Origin: Piromyces finnis
Lineage: Eukaryota > Neocallimastigomycota > Neocallimastigomycetes > Neocallimastigales > Neocallimastigaceae
Direction: 5' to 3'
Assembly: GCA_002104945.1 (NCBI GenBank)
Contig: MCFH01000098.1
Coordinates: 1-64,000 of the forward strand
DNA length: 64,000 bases
In this document: positions 9,389 to 19,166 of the stretch, piece after piece
Position numbering within the stretch: the first letter of the stretch is position 1
Layout of the letters: each line of letters starts with the position of its first letter
Position numbers and translations under genes: made by a program
The notes under the pieces: model-generated
Told to the model about the DNA's origin: nothing
Databases searched by the model: none
What the model saw: only the letters and a program-made list of their open reading frames with translations

Positions 9389-12300
9389 ATGGAAGGACAA
9401 ATATTTGATAACGCCTCACTAAAAGACGGTTTCGCAGGAGACAGAAAATATCTCAAAGGTTTCTTAGCTAAAATAGAACTTGTTTTTCTCCTTTATCCCG
9501 AAAGATATCAAGATGAAGAGAGCAAGGTTATCTACCTGATTTCTCGCCTTTATGGAAATGCATTAAATTGGGCCGCTACGCTTATTGACAACCATGATCC
9601 ATGTCTGACCAACTACCAAGCATTCAAGGAAAGACTAAAGGCATTCTACGGGAACAATGATGCAGTCTACGTAGCCAATCAAATGCTACGTACTCTCAAG
9701 CAACATCGTTTGGGCGGCATCAGAGGATACATCCTTGAATTTAACAAATACTCTGATGAATCTAACTGGAATGAAGAGGCTAAGATGGATGCTTTTATCG
9801 CTGGGCTCAACCAAGAAGTTGCAATGAAGATATTAGAGATGTTCCCAGGACCAAGAGATTTGTTTTCCCTCCAAACTATTGCAGCTAGAATAGACTCCAG
9901 ACTTGCTACCAGGGGATTATTTTTTGACAAAAATACTAAGGGACCAAGTTCTAATTCCAGCAATGGCTCCAGAAAGGCTTCCACAAATCTAAAAGAACAT
10001 CCCAAGAAGAAAAGATACTTTGGTCCGTTATCCAAGGAAGAAAAAGAAAGAAGAAGTAAGGAAAACTTATGTGTCTATTGTGGATCTCCAGGACACCAAC
10101 TGAAAGATTGTCATAAGAGAAGAAATAAAAACTCAGCATTCGAATCTTTAGTTTCTCTACAAAATAGTTCTACCAATTCCAAGAAAAATCAACAAGATAG
10201 GGTAACCTCAAATTTTAAATTATCGTTTGAACTAGACACAAAAATTCTTATAGACTCCGGTTCTACACTTAATCTAATAGATGTCGACTATTGCAACGAT
10301 CACAATATTCCCTACCACTATGAAGAAGATTTACCCAACGTATTCGGTATTGGTGGTAGCCAAAAACTGTTCGGAGTTACTCCACTTCTTAATCTTCGCT
10401 ACATGGATCACCTATGCCGTACTGTCTTTTACGTTACTGATCTACCTGTATATCCTTGTATTCTAGGTCTACGTTGGCTTAAGGAACATAATCCAAGTAT
10501 TGACTTTGAAAATAATAAATTATCCTTTGGTTCTTCATATTGCTTGGATCATTGTATGACTCTCCCTTCGAATGTTCCCGAATTCCATCAGGAAACTTCT
10601 GTTTTTTCTACTGATTGCAATAACTCTTCTTCCGTTTCTTTGCCTATTTTTATTGACAAACCTAAATCTTCTTTTTCAAATTCTAAGTTATCTCATTCTC
10701 GTAATCCCAAAGAAAATCGTTCTAAATCTGTCTTAATTAACAATGAATCTGTTAACGATCCTTTATCACAAGAGACTTGTACTGTCATGGCTTCTAATAT
10801 ATCTCTTTCTAAAGTTGATTCTTGTTCACCAAAAAACTCTTTTAAAGACTCAAATCCTACTACTAAACTTCCGAAGGAATTAGAATCATATATGGACGTC
10901 TTTAGCGAATCTTCTGCTGATCAATTACCACCTCATCGTCCTTATGATTGCCAAATAAACCTAATCGAAAATGCCAAGCTATTTTATGGACCAATCTACC
11001 CACTAACAGACGAAGAAACAAGAGTTTTGAAGGATTATATCGATGAAAACCTCAAAAAGGGTTTCATTAGGAAATCCAAATCTCCTGCTGGTGCGCCTGT
11101 ACTTTTCGTTCCTAAAAAGAATGGTGAACTCCGTCTTTGTCAAGATTATAGGGAACTCAACAAAATTACCATTAGAGATTCCTATCCTCTACCTCTGATT
11201 CAAGATATGCTAGAGCATCTTGGTAAAGCGAAAATCTTCTCAAAATTGGATTTACGATCAGCATATAATTTGGTCCGAATCAAAAAGGGTGATGAATATA
11301 AAACAGCTTTCACCTGCAAATTCGGCCACTTTGAATACCTGGTAATGCCATTCGGACTGAAAAACGCCCCGGCTGTTTTTCAGCATTTTATCAATGATGT
11401 TCTGGAAAATATTCTAGGGATTTTTGTTTATTCATATATTGACGATTTAATTATTTTTTCTGAAAACCATAAATCCCACATTAAGCACGTTATCGAAGTC
11501 CTGGATCGCTTAAGAAATGCTGGTCTTTATGCTAAGCTTGAAAAGTGTGAATTCTTTGTTTCCTCTATTGATTTCCTTGGTCATCGGATATCCTCTGAAG
11601 GTATACATATGGACCCCAATAAAGTTTCTGCTATTATTAATTGGCCAGTTCCGTCCAGTGTCAAGGAAGTTCAATCTTTTATTGGCCTAGCCAACTACTA
11701 TCGTCGGTTTATTCCTAATTTTGCCAAAGTTGCACAACCCCTTCACAGACTACTTCGTAAAAACGTTAAATTTGATTTTTCCTCTGAAGCTCTTGATGCA
11801 TTTAATACCATTAAATCATTAATTTCATCTGCTCCCATCCTGTCTCACCCAAATCGTGATCTTCCCTTTATTGTTGAAACCGACTCTAGCAACTTTGCTA
11901 TAGGAGCAGTTCTGTCTCAAAAATCTCCTGATGATAAAATGATCCATCCTGTCGCTTTCTATTCAAGATCTCTTACTTCCGCTGAAAGAAACTATCCTAT
12001 ATACGATAAAGAACTTTTAGCTATTGTTAATGCTCTTGAAACTTGGCGACATTTTCTCAAAGGTGCTTTAACCCCGTTTACTATTTATTCAGATCATCGA
12101 AACTTACTATATCAAAAGAAACCGGAAAAAATGTCACAACGTCTCGTTCGTTGGGCCCTTTTCCTTTCCGAATTTAACTTTAAAATTCTCTACCGCTCTG
12201 GTTCATCAAATGGTAAACCTGATGCGCTTTCACGAAGACCTGATTATATAGATTCCTCTCTTCCTTCTGATGCTCCTTTTTCGGTTTTACGCCCTGAGAA

Positions 12301-13753
12301 TCTCTGCGCTTTGATTTGTTCCATTTCTTCTCTTAATGATGAAATATTATCTGAATATGTGAACGACTCTTTTTACATTGACATTTGCAATTTTCTTGAA
12401 AATAAGAATCTCCCAGCTCCACATCCACAAAGTAATAAATTCTCCCTTAGTAATAGTTTTCTTCTTTTTGATAGTAGAATCTATGTCCCTTTAAAATGCC
12501 GTCCCTCCGTTTTGAAACTCTGTCATGATTCCCCCTCTGCCGGTCATTTTGGTATCCGCAAAACTATTTCTTTGATCTCTCGTGACTTTTGGTGGCCATC
12601 CATTTCTATTGATGTTAAGAATTATATCCGATCTTGCGAGATTTGTTGCCGCTCCAAGCCTTCTCGTCATAAACCATATGGTTTACTTCAACCCCTTGAG
12701 ATTAGTGACCATCCTTGGGCTTCTATTTCTATGGATTTCATTACTGACCTCCCTCCTTCTGATGGATTTAACACTATTCTTGTTGTAGTTGACCGCCTTA
12801 CTAAAATGTGCCACCTCATTCCCTTTAAAGGTATTCCTTCTGCTTCTGATACTGCTTTTGCTTTTTTGAATTATATTTTCAAAATTCACGGTCTCCCCTC
12901 TGAAATTATTTCCGATAGAGGCGCGCAATTCACTTCGAAATTTTGGAAATCTATTTGTCAATCTTTGGACGTCAATGTTAAATATTCTTCACCATATCAT
13001 CATCAATCCAATGGCCAAACGGAGAGGGTAAACTCCGTTGTTGAACAATATTTAAGATGCTTTTCTAATTATAAAGGAACAAACTGGATCAACTTTCTTC
13101 CATTGGCAGAATTCAGTTACAATAATGCTGTTCAAGACTCAACAAAATTCTCACCATTCTTCCTAAATTATGGTTATCACCCAAAATACTCTCCGGTAAT
13201 TCCTGACCAAACGAATGTTCCAAGAGCTGAAGAGTTTACAAGAGACTTTGAAGACCTAATGGAGAAACTAAAAGAAAACTTAAAGAAGGCCATCCAAGTT
13301 CAAAAGAAATATGCCGACAAGTATAGACAAGAACCTCCGACATTCAAGACTGGTGACAAAGTATGGTTGGATAGCTCCTTGATAATTCATAAAGGAAATA
13401 AAAAATTTAATCCTAGGAAACTTGGCCCGTTTAGGATAATTAGTAAAATCTCTAATCTCACTTATAAATTAGAATTACCAAAATCGCTGAAGATTTACCC
13501 AATTGTTCATGTTTCAAACCTAGAACCGTATTATGAAGATAGTTTTGGAAGAATCAAAGATCCACCTCCACCTATAATAGTAAATGAAGAAGAAGAATAC
13601 GAAGTAGAAGAAATACTTGATAAAAGAAAGCATTATGGGAAGATTCAATATCTAATAAAATGGAAAGGTTATCCGCTTTCAGAAGCATCTTGGGAACCTG
13701 AAAGTAATTTAAACTGCGATGAACTAATTAAAAACTTTAATAATTCACATTAG
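9389..13753 (+). CDS. Gag-Pol polyprotein of C1 (1454 aa)
   Basis: Complete retrotransposon polyprotein starting at ATG 9389. Gag occupies about 1-250 and ends with knuckle CVYCGSPGHQLKDC (228-241). The protease motif is LIDSGSTLNLI, with the canonical D-S-G at 289-291. Reverse transcriptase carries YIDD at 683-686. RNase H shows ETDSSNFAIGAVLSQ. Integrase has an HHCC finger (CHDSPSAGHFGIRKT...CEICC) and a D,D(35)E core: SDRG with D1176, then 35 residues to the E of QTERVN. The GPF module (KLGPFRIISK) and a classical chromodomain (YEVEEILDKR to IKWKGYPLSEASWEPESNL, about 1404-1452) close the protein. Chromodomains of this type steer integration to modified chromatin. All motifs are intact and the LTRs match, so this copy is probably functional. 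It is the only one of the three C copies here with a normal protease triad. Confidence 0.96.
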   Translation: MEGQIFDNASLKDGFAGDRKYLKGFLAKIELVFLLYPERYQDEESKVIYLISRLYGNALNWAATLIDNHDPCLTNYQAFKERLKAFYGNNDAVYVANQMLRTLKQHRLGGIRGYILEFNKYSDESNWNEEAKMDAFIAGLNQEVAMKILEMFPGPRDLFSLQTIAARIDSRLATRGLFFDKNTKGPSSNSSNGSRKASTNLKEHPKKKRYFGPLSKEEKERRSKENLCVYCGSPGHQLKDCHKRRNKNSAFESLVSLQNSSTNSKKNQQDRVTSNFKLSFELDTKILIDSGSTLNLIDVDYCNDHNIPYHYEEDLPNVFGIGGSQKLFGVTPLLNLRYMDHLCRTVFYVTDLPVYPCILGLRWLKEHNPSIDFENNKLSFGSSYCLDHCMTLPSNVPEFHQETSVFSTDCNNSSSVSLPIFIDKPKSSFSNSKLSHSRNPKENRSKSVLINNESVNDPLSQETCTVMASNISLSKVDSCSPKNSFKDSNPTTKLPKELESYMDVFSESSADQLPPHRPYDCQINLIENAKLFYGPIYPLTDEETRVLKDYIDENLKKGFIRKSKSPAGAPVLFVPKKNGELRLCQDYRELNKITIRDSYPLPLIQDMLEHLGKAKIFSKLDLRSAYNLVRIKKGDEYKTAFTCKFGHFEYLVMPFGLKNAPAVFQHFINDVLENILGIFVYSYIDDLIIFSENHKSHIKHVIEVLDRLRNAGLYAKLEKCEFFVSSIDFLGHRISSEGIHMDPNKVSAIINWPVPSSVKEVQSFIGLANYYRRFIPNFAKVAQPLHRLLRKNVKFDFSSEALDAFNTIKSLISSAPILSHPNRDLPFIVETDSSNFAIGAVLSQKSPDDKMIHPVAFYSRSLTSAERNYPIYDKELLAIVNALETWRHFLKGALTPFTIYSDHRNLLYQKKPEKMSQRLVRWALFLSEFNFKILYRSGSSNGKPDALSRRPDYIDSSLPSDAPFSVLRPENLCALICSISSLNDEILSEYVNDSFYIDICNFLENKNLPAPHPQSNKFSLSNSFLLFDSRIYVPLKCRPSVLKLCHDSPSAGHFGIRKTISLISRDFWWPSISIDVKNYIRSCEICCRSKPSRHKPYGLLQPLEISDHPWASISMDFITDLPPSDGFNTILVVVDRLTKMCHLIPFKGIPSASDTAFAFLNYIFKIHGLPSEIISDRGAQFTSKFWKSICQSLDVNVKYSSPYHHQSNGQTERVNSVVEQYLRCFSNYKGTNWINFLPLAEFSYNNAVQDSTKFSPFFLNYGYHPKYSPVIPDQTNVPRAEEFTRDFEDLMEKLKENLKKAIQVQKKYADKYRQEPPTFKTGDKVWLDSSLIIHKGNKKFNPRKLGPFRIISKISNLTYKLELPKSLKIYPIVHVSNLEPYYEDSFGRIKDPPPPIIVNEEEEYEVEEILDKRKHYGKIQYLIKWKGYPLSEASWEPESNLNCDELIKNFNNSH

Positions 13754-13856
13754 TAATAGTTATTAATTTAAAAAAAAATTAGTAATTGATAAGAGAAAAA
13801 GAGAATAGAAAATAGAAAATAGAAAATGAAAAAATATATTTATAATTTAATATTCA

Positions 13857-13901
<45 letters not shown>

Positions 13902-13999
13902 TTCAAAATGTATTCACTCGTTTCAATTATTTCTTTTATAATAAAGTAACAAATAAATTTAGTTGATTCGTCTGGTATCCGAATCCTGGAGAAGGACCA
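13754..13999 (+). other. 3' UTR of C1: A-tract and polypurine tract
   Basis: The stop is followed by repeated GAAAATAGAAAATAG units, a 33-base A-run (13865-13897) and GGAGAAGGACCA abutting the 3' LTR, the probable polypurine tract. The A-run is 30 bases in C2, so it varies in length between copies. Confidence 0.75.
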
Positions 14000-14408
14000 T
14001 GTAACGAATCATAGAAATTAGTAACCTGTCTTAGTGGTTAGTAACTAAGACCTTGGTTTGAACTACTCGAGTTCGAAACCTCATTAATATCTTTTTTTTA
14101 ATTATTAAAATATTTTATAACGAAATTTTACCAAAGAAGATAATTTCTGATTGGCTTAAAAAATTAAGTTGTAAAATTTTTATAAATTTACTTTTAAAAA
14201 CATTTATATAAATACGAGTGAAATTTCTCAAAAAATTATTTGGAATTCGAGTTTTTATTAACAAAGAAATTTTATAATAAAAATAAAATTATTAAACACT
14301 AACCTGTTATAATTTTGTTAAGTGTTCAATAATAAAATTTTTATTTGCTTTTATTATTTTCCTTTTTATATATTTGTGTTTTTATTTATTGAACATTAGT
14401 TCTTTACA
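14000..14408 (+). repeat. 3' LTR of C1
   Basis: 409 bp, same as the 5' LTR by eye. It is followed by target duplication GTAAT. Confidence 0.95.
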
Positions 14409-14419
14409 GTAATAATATT

Positions 14420-14978
14420 GTCGTTCCAGTTTCTATCCTGGTTATTAAGGTGTTTCCTTAGCATACATAAGGCTTCTGGTTCGACCCCGCAGATGTCAGT
14501 TCTCGTGGATTTTCCCACTGGGTTTGCCACGGGTTGGGTTATGATATTCAGGTAAGTATTAATGCACTTTCTAATTTACTACTATGATATTAACACTCGT
14601 CTAGCCGGCCTGAGAGGGTCAAGTATACATACTACATTTCAAATTAGAATTTACGAAGTGGTGACTTAGGCTATGCCAAAAACACAAGCAACATTCCTTA
14701 ATCAATTTAAGTGTAAACATTAGGGGGCGGTTGATGCGTGATCAAATTGGCTACATGAGGCTTAGCAATGGTAGTTGGGAAATATCGTACAACGACATGT
14801 ATCTAATGTACATGGATTAAGTGAGCGTCGAAGCTGAAGATACAGTATGACAGACCAGGAGGGTCACAACCACCTAGCAATAGGAATGAGCCAACGTTTC
14901 TCTAATAACCACCATTGGAGCTAACTCCGATCGATGGGAGAAATGCACTTGGAAGTTAAAAAAAAAAAAAAAAAAAAA
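14420..14978 (+). mobile_element. Poly(A)-tailed non-LTR retroposon (SINE or truncated LINE)
   Basis: A 559-bp insert, visibly richer in G and C than its surroundings, ends in about 21 A (14958-14978). ATGTAATAATATT follows the tail at 14978-14990 and also preceded the insert: ATGTAAT at 8271-8277 joins AATATT at 14414-14419 once C1 is removed. A 13-bp duplication plus poly(A) tail is the mark of LINE-driven retroposition. Near the 5' end there is a perfect RNA polymerase III B-box, GGTTCGACCCC (14478-14488), and an arm CCTTA/TAAGG (14456-14472), which suggests a tRNA-derived SINE. No protein frame is visible. A 5'-truncated LINE tail is the alternative. Confidence 0.75.
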
Positions 14979-14990
14979 TGTAATAATATT

Positions 14991-15976
14991 AATTGTATTG
15001 ATGAAAATTTAAATAAAGATAATAATTCGGTCACTGGACCAAAACAATACTCATTTTCTAAAAACGTGTTTAATAATAATAATTCTTGTGTATTAAATTC
15101 AGATAGTAACTATAATGATTTATCTTGTAATATTATTAATAAATGTAAAATTGAAAGTGATAATTTGAATAAAGATAAAAAAATCTATTGAAATTCCAAA
15201 ACAATATTTATTATTTAAAGAGGTTTTTAATTAAAAGAATTGTAATATTTTACCTCCACATCGTGAATACGATTGTTAAATCCGATTAAAGGATAATTCT
15301 AACTTGTTTTATGGTCCTCTTTATCCTTTAACAGAGGCAGAGAGAGATGAATTAAAAAGTTATATCAATGAAAATTTAGAAAAAGGTTTCATTAGGAAAT
15401 CTTCATCTCCTGCCGGTGCACCGGTTTTATTTGTCAAAAAGAAAGATGGATCATTAAGACTTTGCGTTGATTATAGGAAACTTAATGACATGACAATTAG
15501 AAATTCATATTCTCTTCCATTAATTGGTGACTTATTGGATAGAGTGAAAGGTGCAAAATACTTTACTAAGTTGGACTTAAAGTCTGCTTATAATTTAGTT
15601 AGAATCAAAGAGGGTGATGAATACAAAACTGCCTTTAGAACAAGATATGGGCATTTTGAATATCTCGTCATGCCTTTTGGTTTAAAGAATGCACCAGCTA
15701 CGTTTCAACATTTCATAAATGATGTCCTTAGTGATTACTTAGATGATTTTGCTATATCATATATTGATGATATTCTAATATATTCAAATAGCCTAGAAGA
15801 ACATCATGAACATGTTAAAAAAGTATTGAAAAAATTATTAGAAAATAATTTATATGTTAAGTTAGAGAAGTGTGAGTTTGATGTTTCAGAAACCATTTTC
15901 CTTGGTTATGTATTATCCAAAGATAGTTTGAAAATGGATAGAGATAAAGTTAAAGCTATCCTCGACTGGCCTGTTC
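14991..15976 (+). pseudogene. Decayed pol fragment of an A/E-type element
   Basis: The linker and reverse-transcriptase part of an A-like polyprotein. From 15304 it reads [18 protein letters not shown] and runs through [20 protein letters not shown] to ILDWPV, very close to element A. Upstream the same frame has stops at 15232 and 15277, exactly where A reads on through ...LPPHRPYDCEIKL, and the Asn/Asp-rich linker (from about 14991) is in another frame. It is cut at 15976 by LTR J1 in the middle of the WPVP motif. Gag and protease are absent on the left, where the retroposon and older LTR lie. Confidence 0.9.
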
Positions 15977-17022
15977 TGTAAAAGTTTTACTTAAAATATT
16001 AAATTAAATAAAAGGTTAAAAGATAACTAGGTTAGAAAAAAAATGTTTTATTAAAATAATCTTAATTGATTTATATAAATGAATAATTAAATTATATATT
16101 ATGGTTAAAATAATTTCTTTTATTTTATTTAAATAGTATATTGCTAAAATATATAATAAGATTATTTAGTAGTAATACTCATTAAGTATTAATTATTATT
16201 AATAGTTAATAATTTATAGTTAATAATCTTTACAAAGATTTTAATTTCATAAACTATTCTAAACTATTTATACTATTTGAAATTTTACATTTAATAATAA
16301 AATAACTTTTCAATACATGATTATATTCATAATATATTTTATAATACTTAAACTAAACTTAAGACTTATTCCTAATTATTAAAAAATAACTATTGTTTAT
16401 AATATTCATAATATTAATTATTTCTTAATTATAATATAATTCATTGAATATAATATTAATAATTATAATCTTCTAGTTCAAAGATTATAAATTATGTTAT
16501 TGAAATAATTATTATAAAATAAAGTTAATTAGTTCCGGAAAATAATTTTAATTTAATTAAACAATAATTTTTATACTTTGAGTGAATGATTTATGTTTGA
16601 TACATCAGGGGTGATCATTCTCTGAATAAACAATTAATCATTGCTAACAAAATATCTTTAATTGGAATATCTCGTGAACCAGCAGAGATATTGACCTGAT
16701 TTTAAAATATGTTGTTTGTCTTGAGCGTGGCTTTCTAACGAACGTAATTTCGACCAAAACATTTTTATTCAAAAATCGTCATTCGTTGAAGAGATACGCG
16801 TGTTTTTCCTTATTCCATTTTAACGATAAGGGTTAAAATTATTTATTATAAAATTTATTAAGGGTTAAGGTCATATTTTAACCTTTTCTAAATTTTTAAA
16901 TATTTCTTAATAAAATTTTATAATTTATTTGAAAATAAAATATTTGTTGATTTTGAAATTTCATAAGTGATTTCACAATTCCAAGTGATCTTGAAATTGT
17001 AATTTCACTAGTATTCGTGACA
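15977..17022 (-). repeat. LTR J1 (family J)
   Basis: About 1046 bp. Read on the minus strand it starts TGTCACGAATACTAGTG and ends CTTTTACA. Orientation is set by the TATA box and the GTAAAGATTAT start motif, which read on the minus strand. It matches J2-J4. Flanks TGTTC and TACCA are not a duplication, so it is a broken or recombined end. It contains the box TTCGTTAGAAAGCCACGCTC shared with family K in part. Confidence 0.85.
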
Positions 17023-17028
17023 TACCAT

Positions 17029-18319
17029 TGTAAAGTGGGCTTGGGTTGATATGTAAATTGGTCAGAATGTTTTATATAATATAACTTAAAATTTACTAAT
17101 AAAATATTAAATTTGTTTATTATTAAACTTTTTTCTATAAAACTTATTGAAGAATAATATCAATTAAAAAATTAAATGGATTTTTATATTTAAAATAAAA
17201 ATTCTAATATAATTTAATTATGAAGTTTATTTATTAATTATTTATTTATGAAAATGATATTTATTAAGTTATATTATAGATTATATTTAATAATTAAAAT
17301 AATCTTACAAAGAATTTCAAAAATGATTTCAATTCTTTGTTTAAATACTTTTTCTTACAATTAATAAAATTACATTGATATCAATATTAATAATAAAGAT
17401 AAAGATAAAATAATTTTAAATTAAAATATTAATAATTGATAATGTTATTAATAATATGAATTCATATGATAGATCCTAAGATTAATCTTTTAAATTAATT
17501 TTAAATAAAAAGTATTATTTTAACCATACTAAATTGTAAATATTTAATATTATAAATTGAAAATAACAATTGCTGATACTAATTATATATTCTCATGATG
17601 AATTAATTAATAATTATAACTAATGATTTTTGATCAAAAGGGTTTTCTGGGTTGTTTATGATTGAGGTTATTGATCAAAAATTATTTGAAAAATTATTAA
17701 TTTTTATAATTGATTAGGTTTGAAATCAAGAATATTTATTATCTAACCTTATTTAATAATAATGGAGAATTCTATAAATTGAATTATTTATAGAAAATTG
17801 GATGACTTGAATAATGACTTTAATTATATAAATTAATATTGATCATTTTAATATATATTATTATATATTAATTGAAACTAATTAAATCTTTAAATAACTA
17901 TATCTCAAGAACTAGTGGTCTAAATTAGCTGAAAATTTGTGAGAATATAGATCTCAACCAGTACTTTCTAACAAAGTTAGTTTGACATCCCTAGAAAATG
18001 AAAATAGGATGTGAGATTCAGAAGTTATCACTGATTTCGTATGATGTATTTTTTACTCAAGGGTTAATTTATTGAAATTTAAATTTTTGTGATACTTAAC
18101 CCTTTCTAATATTAAATTCTTCAAAGTGATCTTTTAATTATTTTTAAAAGTATTTTATAAATTTTAAAATATAAATTTGATTTTTAAATTGTTTATTTGA
18201 ATGTTTAATTTATTTATTTATCGTCTTCTATTCTTGACAATTATTCATAAAATATTTAAAATATTATATTCTTCTATGCATCTTGTATCAACACTGCTAC
18301 GGTTCAAATAAGATATCAC
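17029..18319 (-). repeat. LTR K0, divergent family-K copy
   Basis: It starts TGTAAAGTGGGCTTGGGTT, comparable with TGTTAAGTTTTTGGGTTTGG of K1, and shares GGTCAGAATGTT. It also has the TTTCTAACAAAGTTAG box in a matching position. The right edge, near ATATCACA, is approximate. Only 6 bp separate it from J1. Confidence 0.55.
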
Positions 18320-19142
18320 AATACACTTTGATAGTTATAAAAATAAAAATTTATTTAATTTAATTTTTATTTATTTAATTTATTTTTCGTTTTTCAAATT
18401 TTTAATTTTTCTTCAAAATCTTCGTACTTTTTCCAACTATCCATCATTTGAAAATAAATGATTTTGGATAGTTAGAATTTTAAATTAATTCCATTCATAA
18501 TATATGGATCATTCATTGCAAAATATATTAATTAAATCATTAACATATATTATAAATAATCTCTTAATATTTGAATAGAAAAATTTTTAATTTATAATTA
18601 ATAAAATTTTAATTTATGATATGTGTAACATTTTTACATATCATATATTATATATTCGATTATAACATATAATAAAATTATATTATTCAATTAATTATGC
18701 CCTTATTTAGACATAAGTAATAATTTTTATGTCGAGGTATCTTCTGTTTCGTGTGTAACAGTTGCCTCTTTTAGTAAAAATTATAATTAAATTCTATGTC
18801 ATAATCTTAAATTATAAAATATTATACAATAAAGTTAATTAATAAAATAAACCTAAAATAATAATAAAATACTAATAACTATTTTAATAATAAAATTTAG
18901 TAAAATTTATAAGTATAAAATATCATAAGTAATTATACTAATACTAAGAATACAGGTTATAATTAACTATATACAAATAATATAACTATATAATAAAAAT
19001 ATGAATACTTAATAGAAAAAAGTATAAAAATTATAATATATAATTTTTATATTTTAAAAATAGAGTTAAACAATAATAAGGAATATAAATAGTTAATCAT
19101 TGAATTATAGCAATTTTAACTATTTATGTTCATTCCTTAACA
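18320..19142 (-). repeat. Probable 3' LTR of element L
   Basis: It ends CTTAACA at 19142, next to GAGGGGCATTC (minus strand), a good polypurine tract after the L pol gene. It contains a strong hairpin, AACTATCCA...TGGATAGTT (about 18434-18474), and a GATATGT/ACATATC palindrome near 18620. Length is similar to the family-D LTR. The left edge is uncertain. Confidence 0.55.
19023..19096. repeat. 74-bp direct repeat, left copy
   Basis: Identical to 21568-21641. This copy lies inside the 3' LTR of element L, 46 bp from its end. Confidence 0.9.
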
Positions 19143-19166
19143 GAATGCCCCTCGTTAAAACTCAAG

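Larger units (their letters stand above)
8273..14413 (+). mobile_element. Complete Ty3/gypsy chromovirus C1
   Basis: Two 409-bp LTRs (8278-8686, 14000-14408) look identical and flank one open gag-pol frame. The target duplication GTAAT is at 8273-8277 and 14409-14413. It landed inside the left target duplication of the poly(A) retroposon at 14420. Two further copies of the family, C2 and C3, are in the window. Confidence 0.95.

Noticed and set aside
9679-10139. Overlapping minus-strand frames opposite gag of C1 (also in C2 and C3)
   Set aside because: They are shadows of the conserved gag frame, have no domain, and recur only because the sense gene is conserved.
14440-14500. tRNA gene
   Set aside because: There is a B-box and one arm, but no complete cloverleaf; the TTAGCAT loop lacks a pairing anticodon stem. 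Kept as a possible SINE head.
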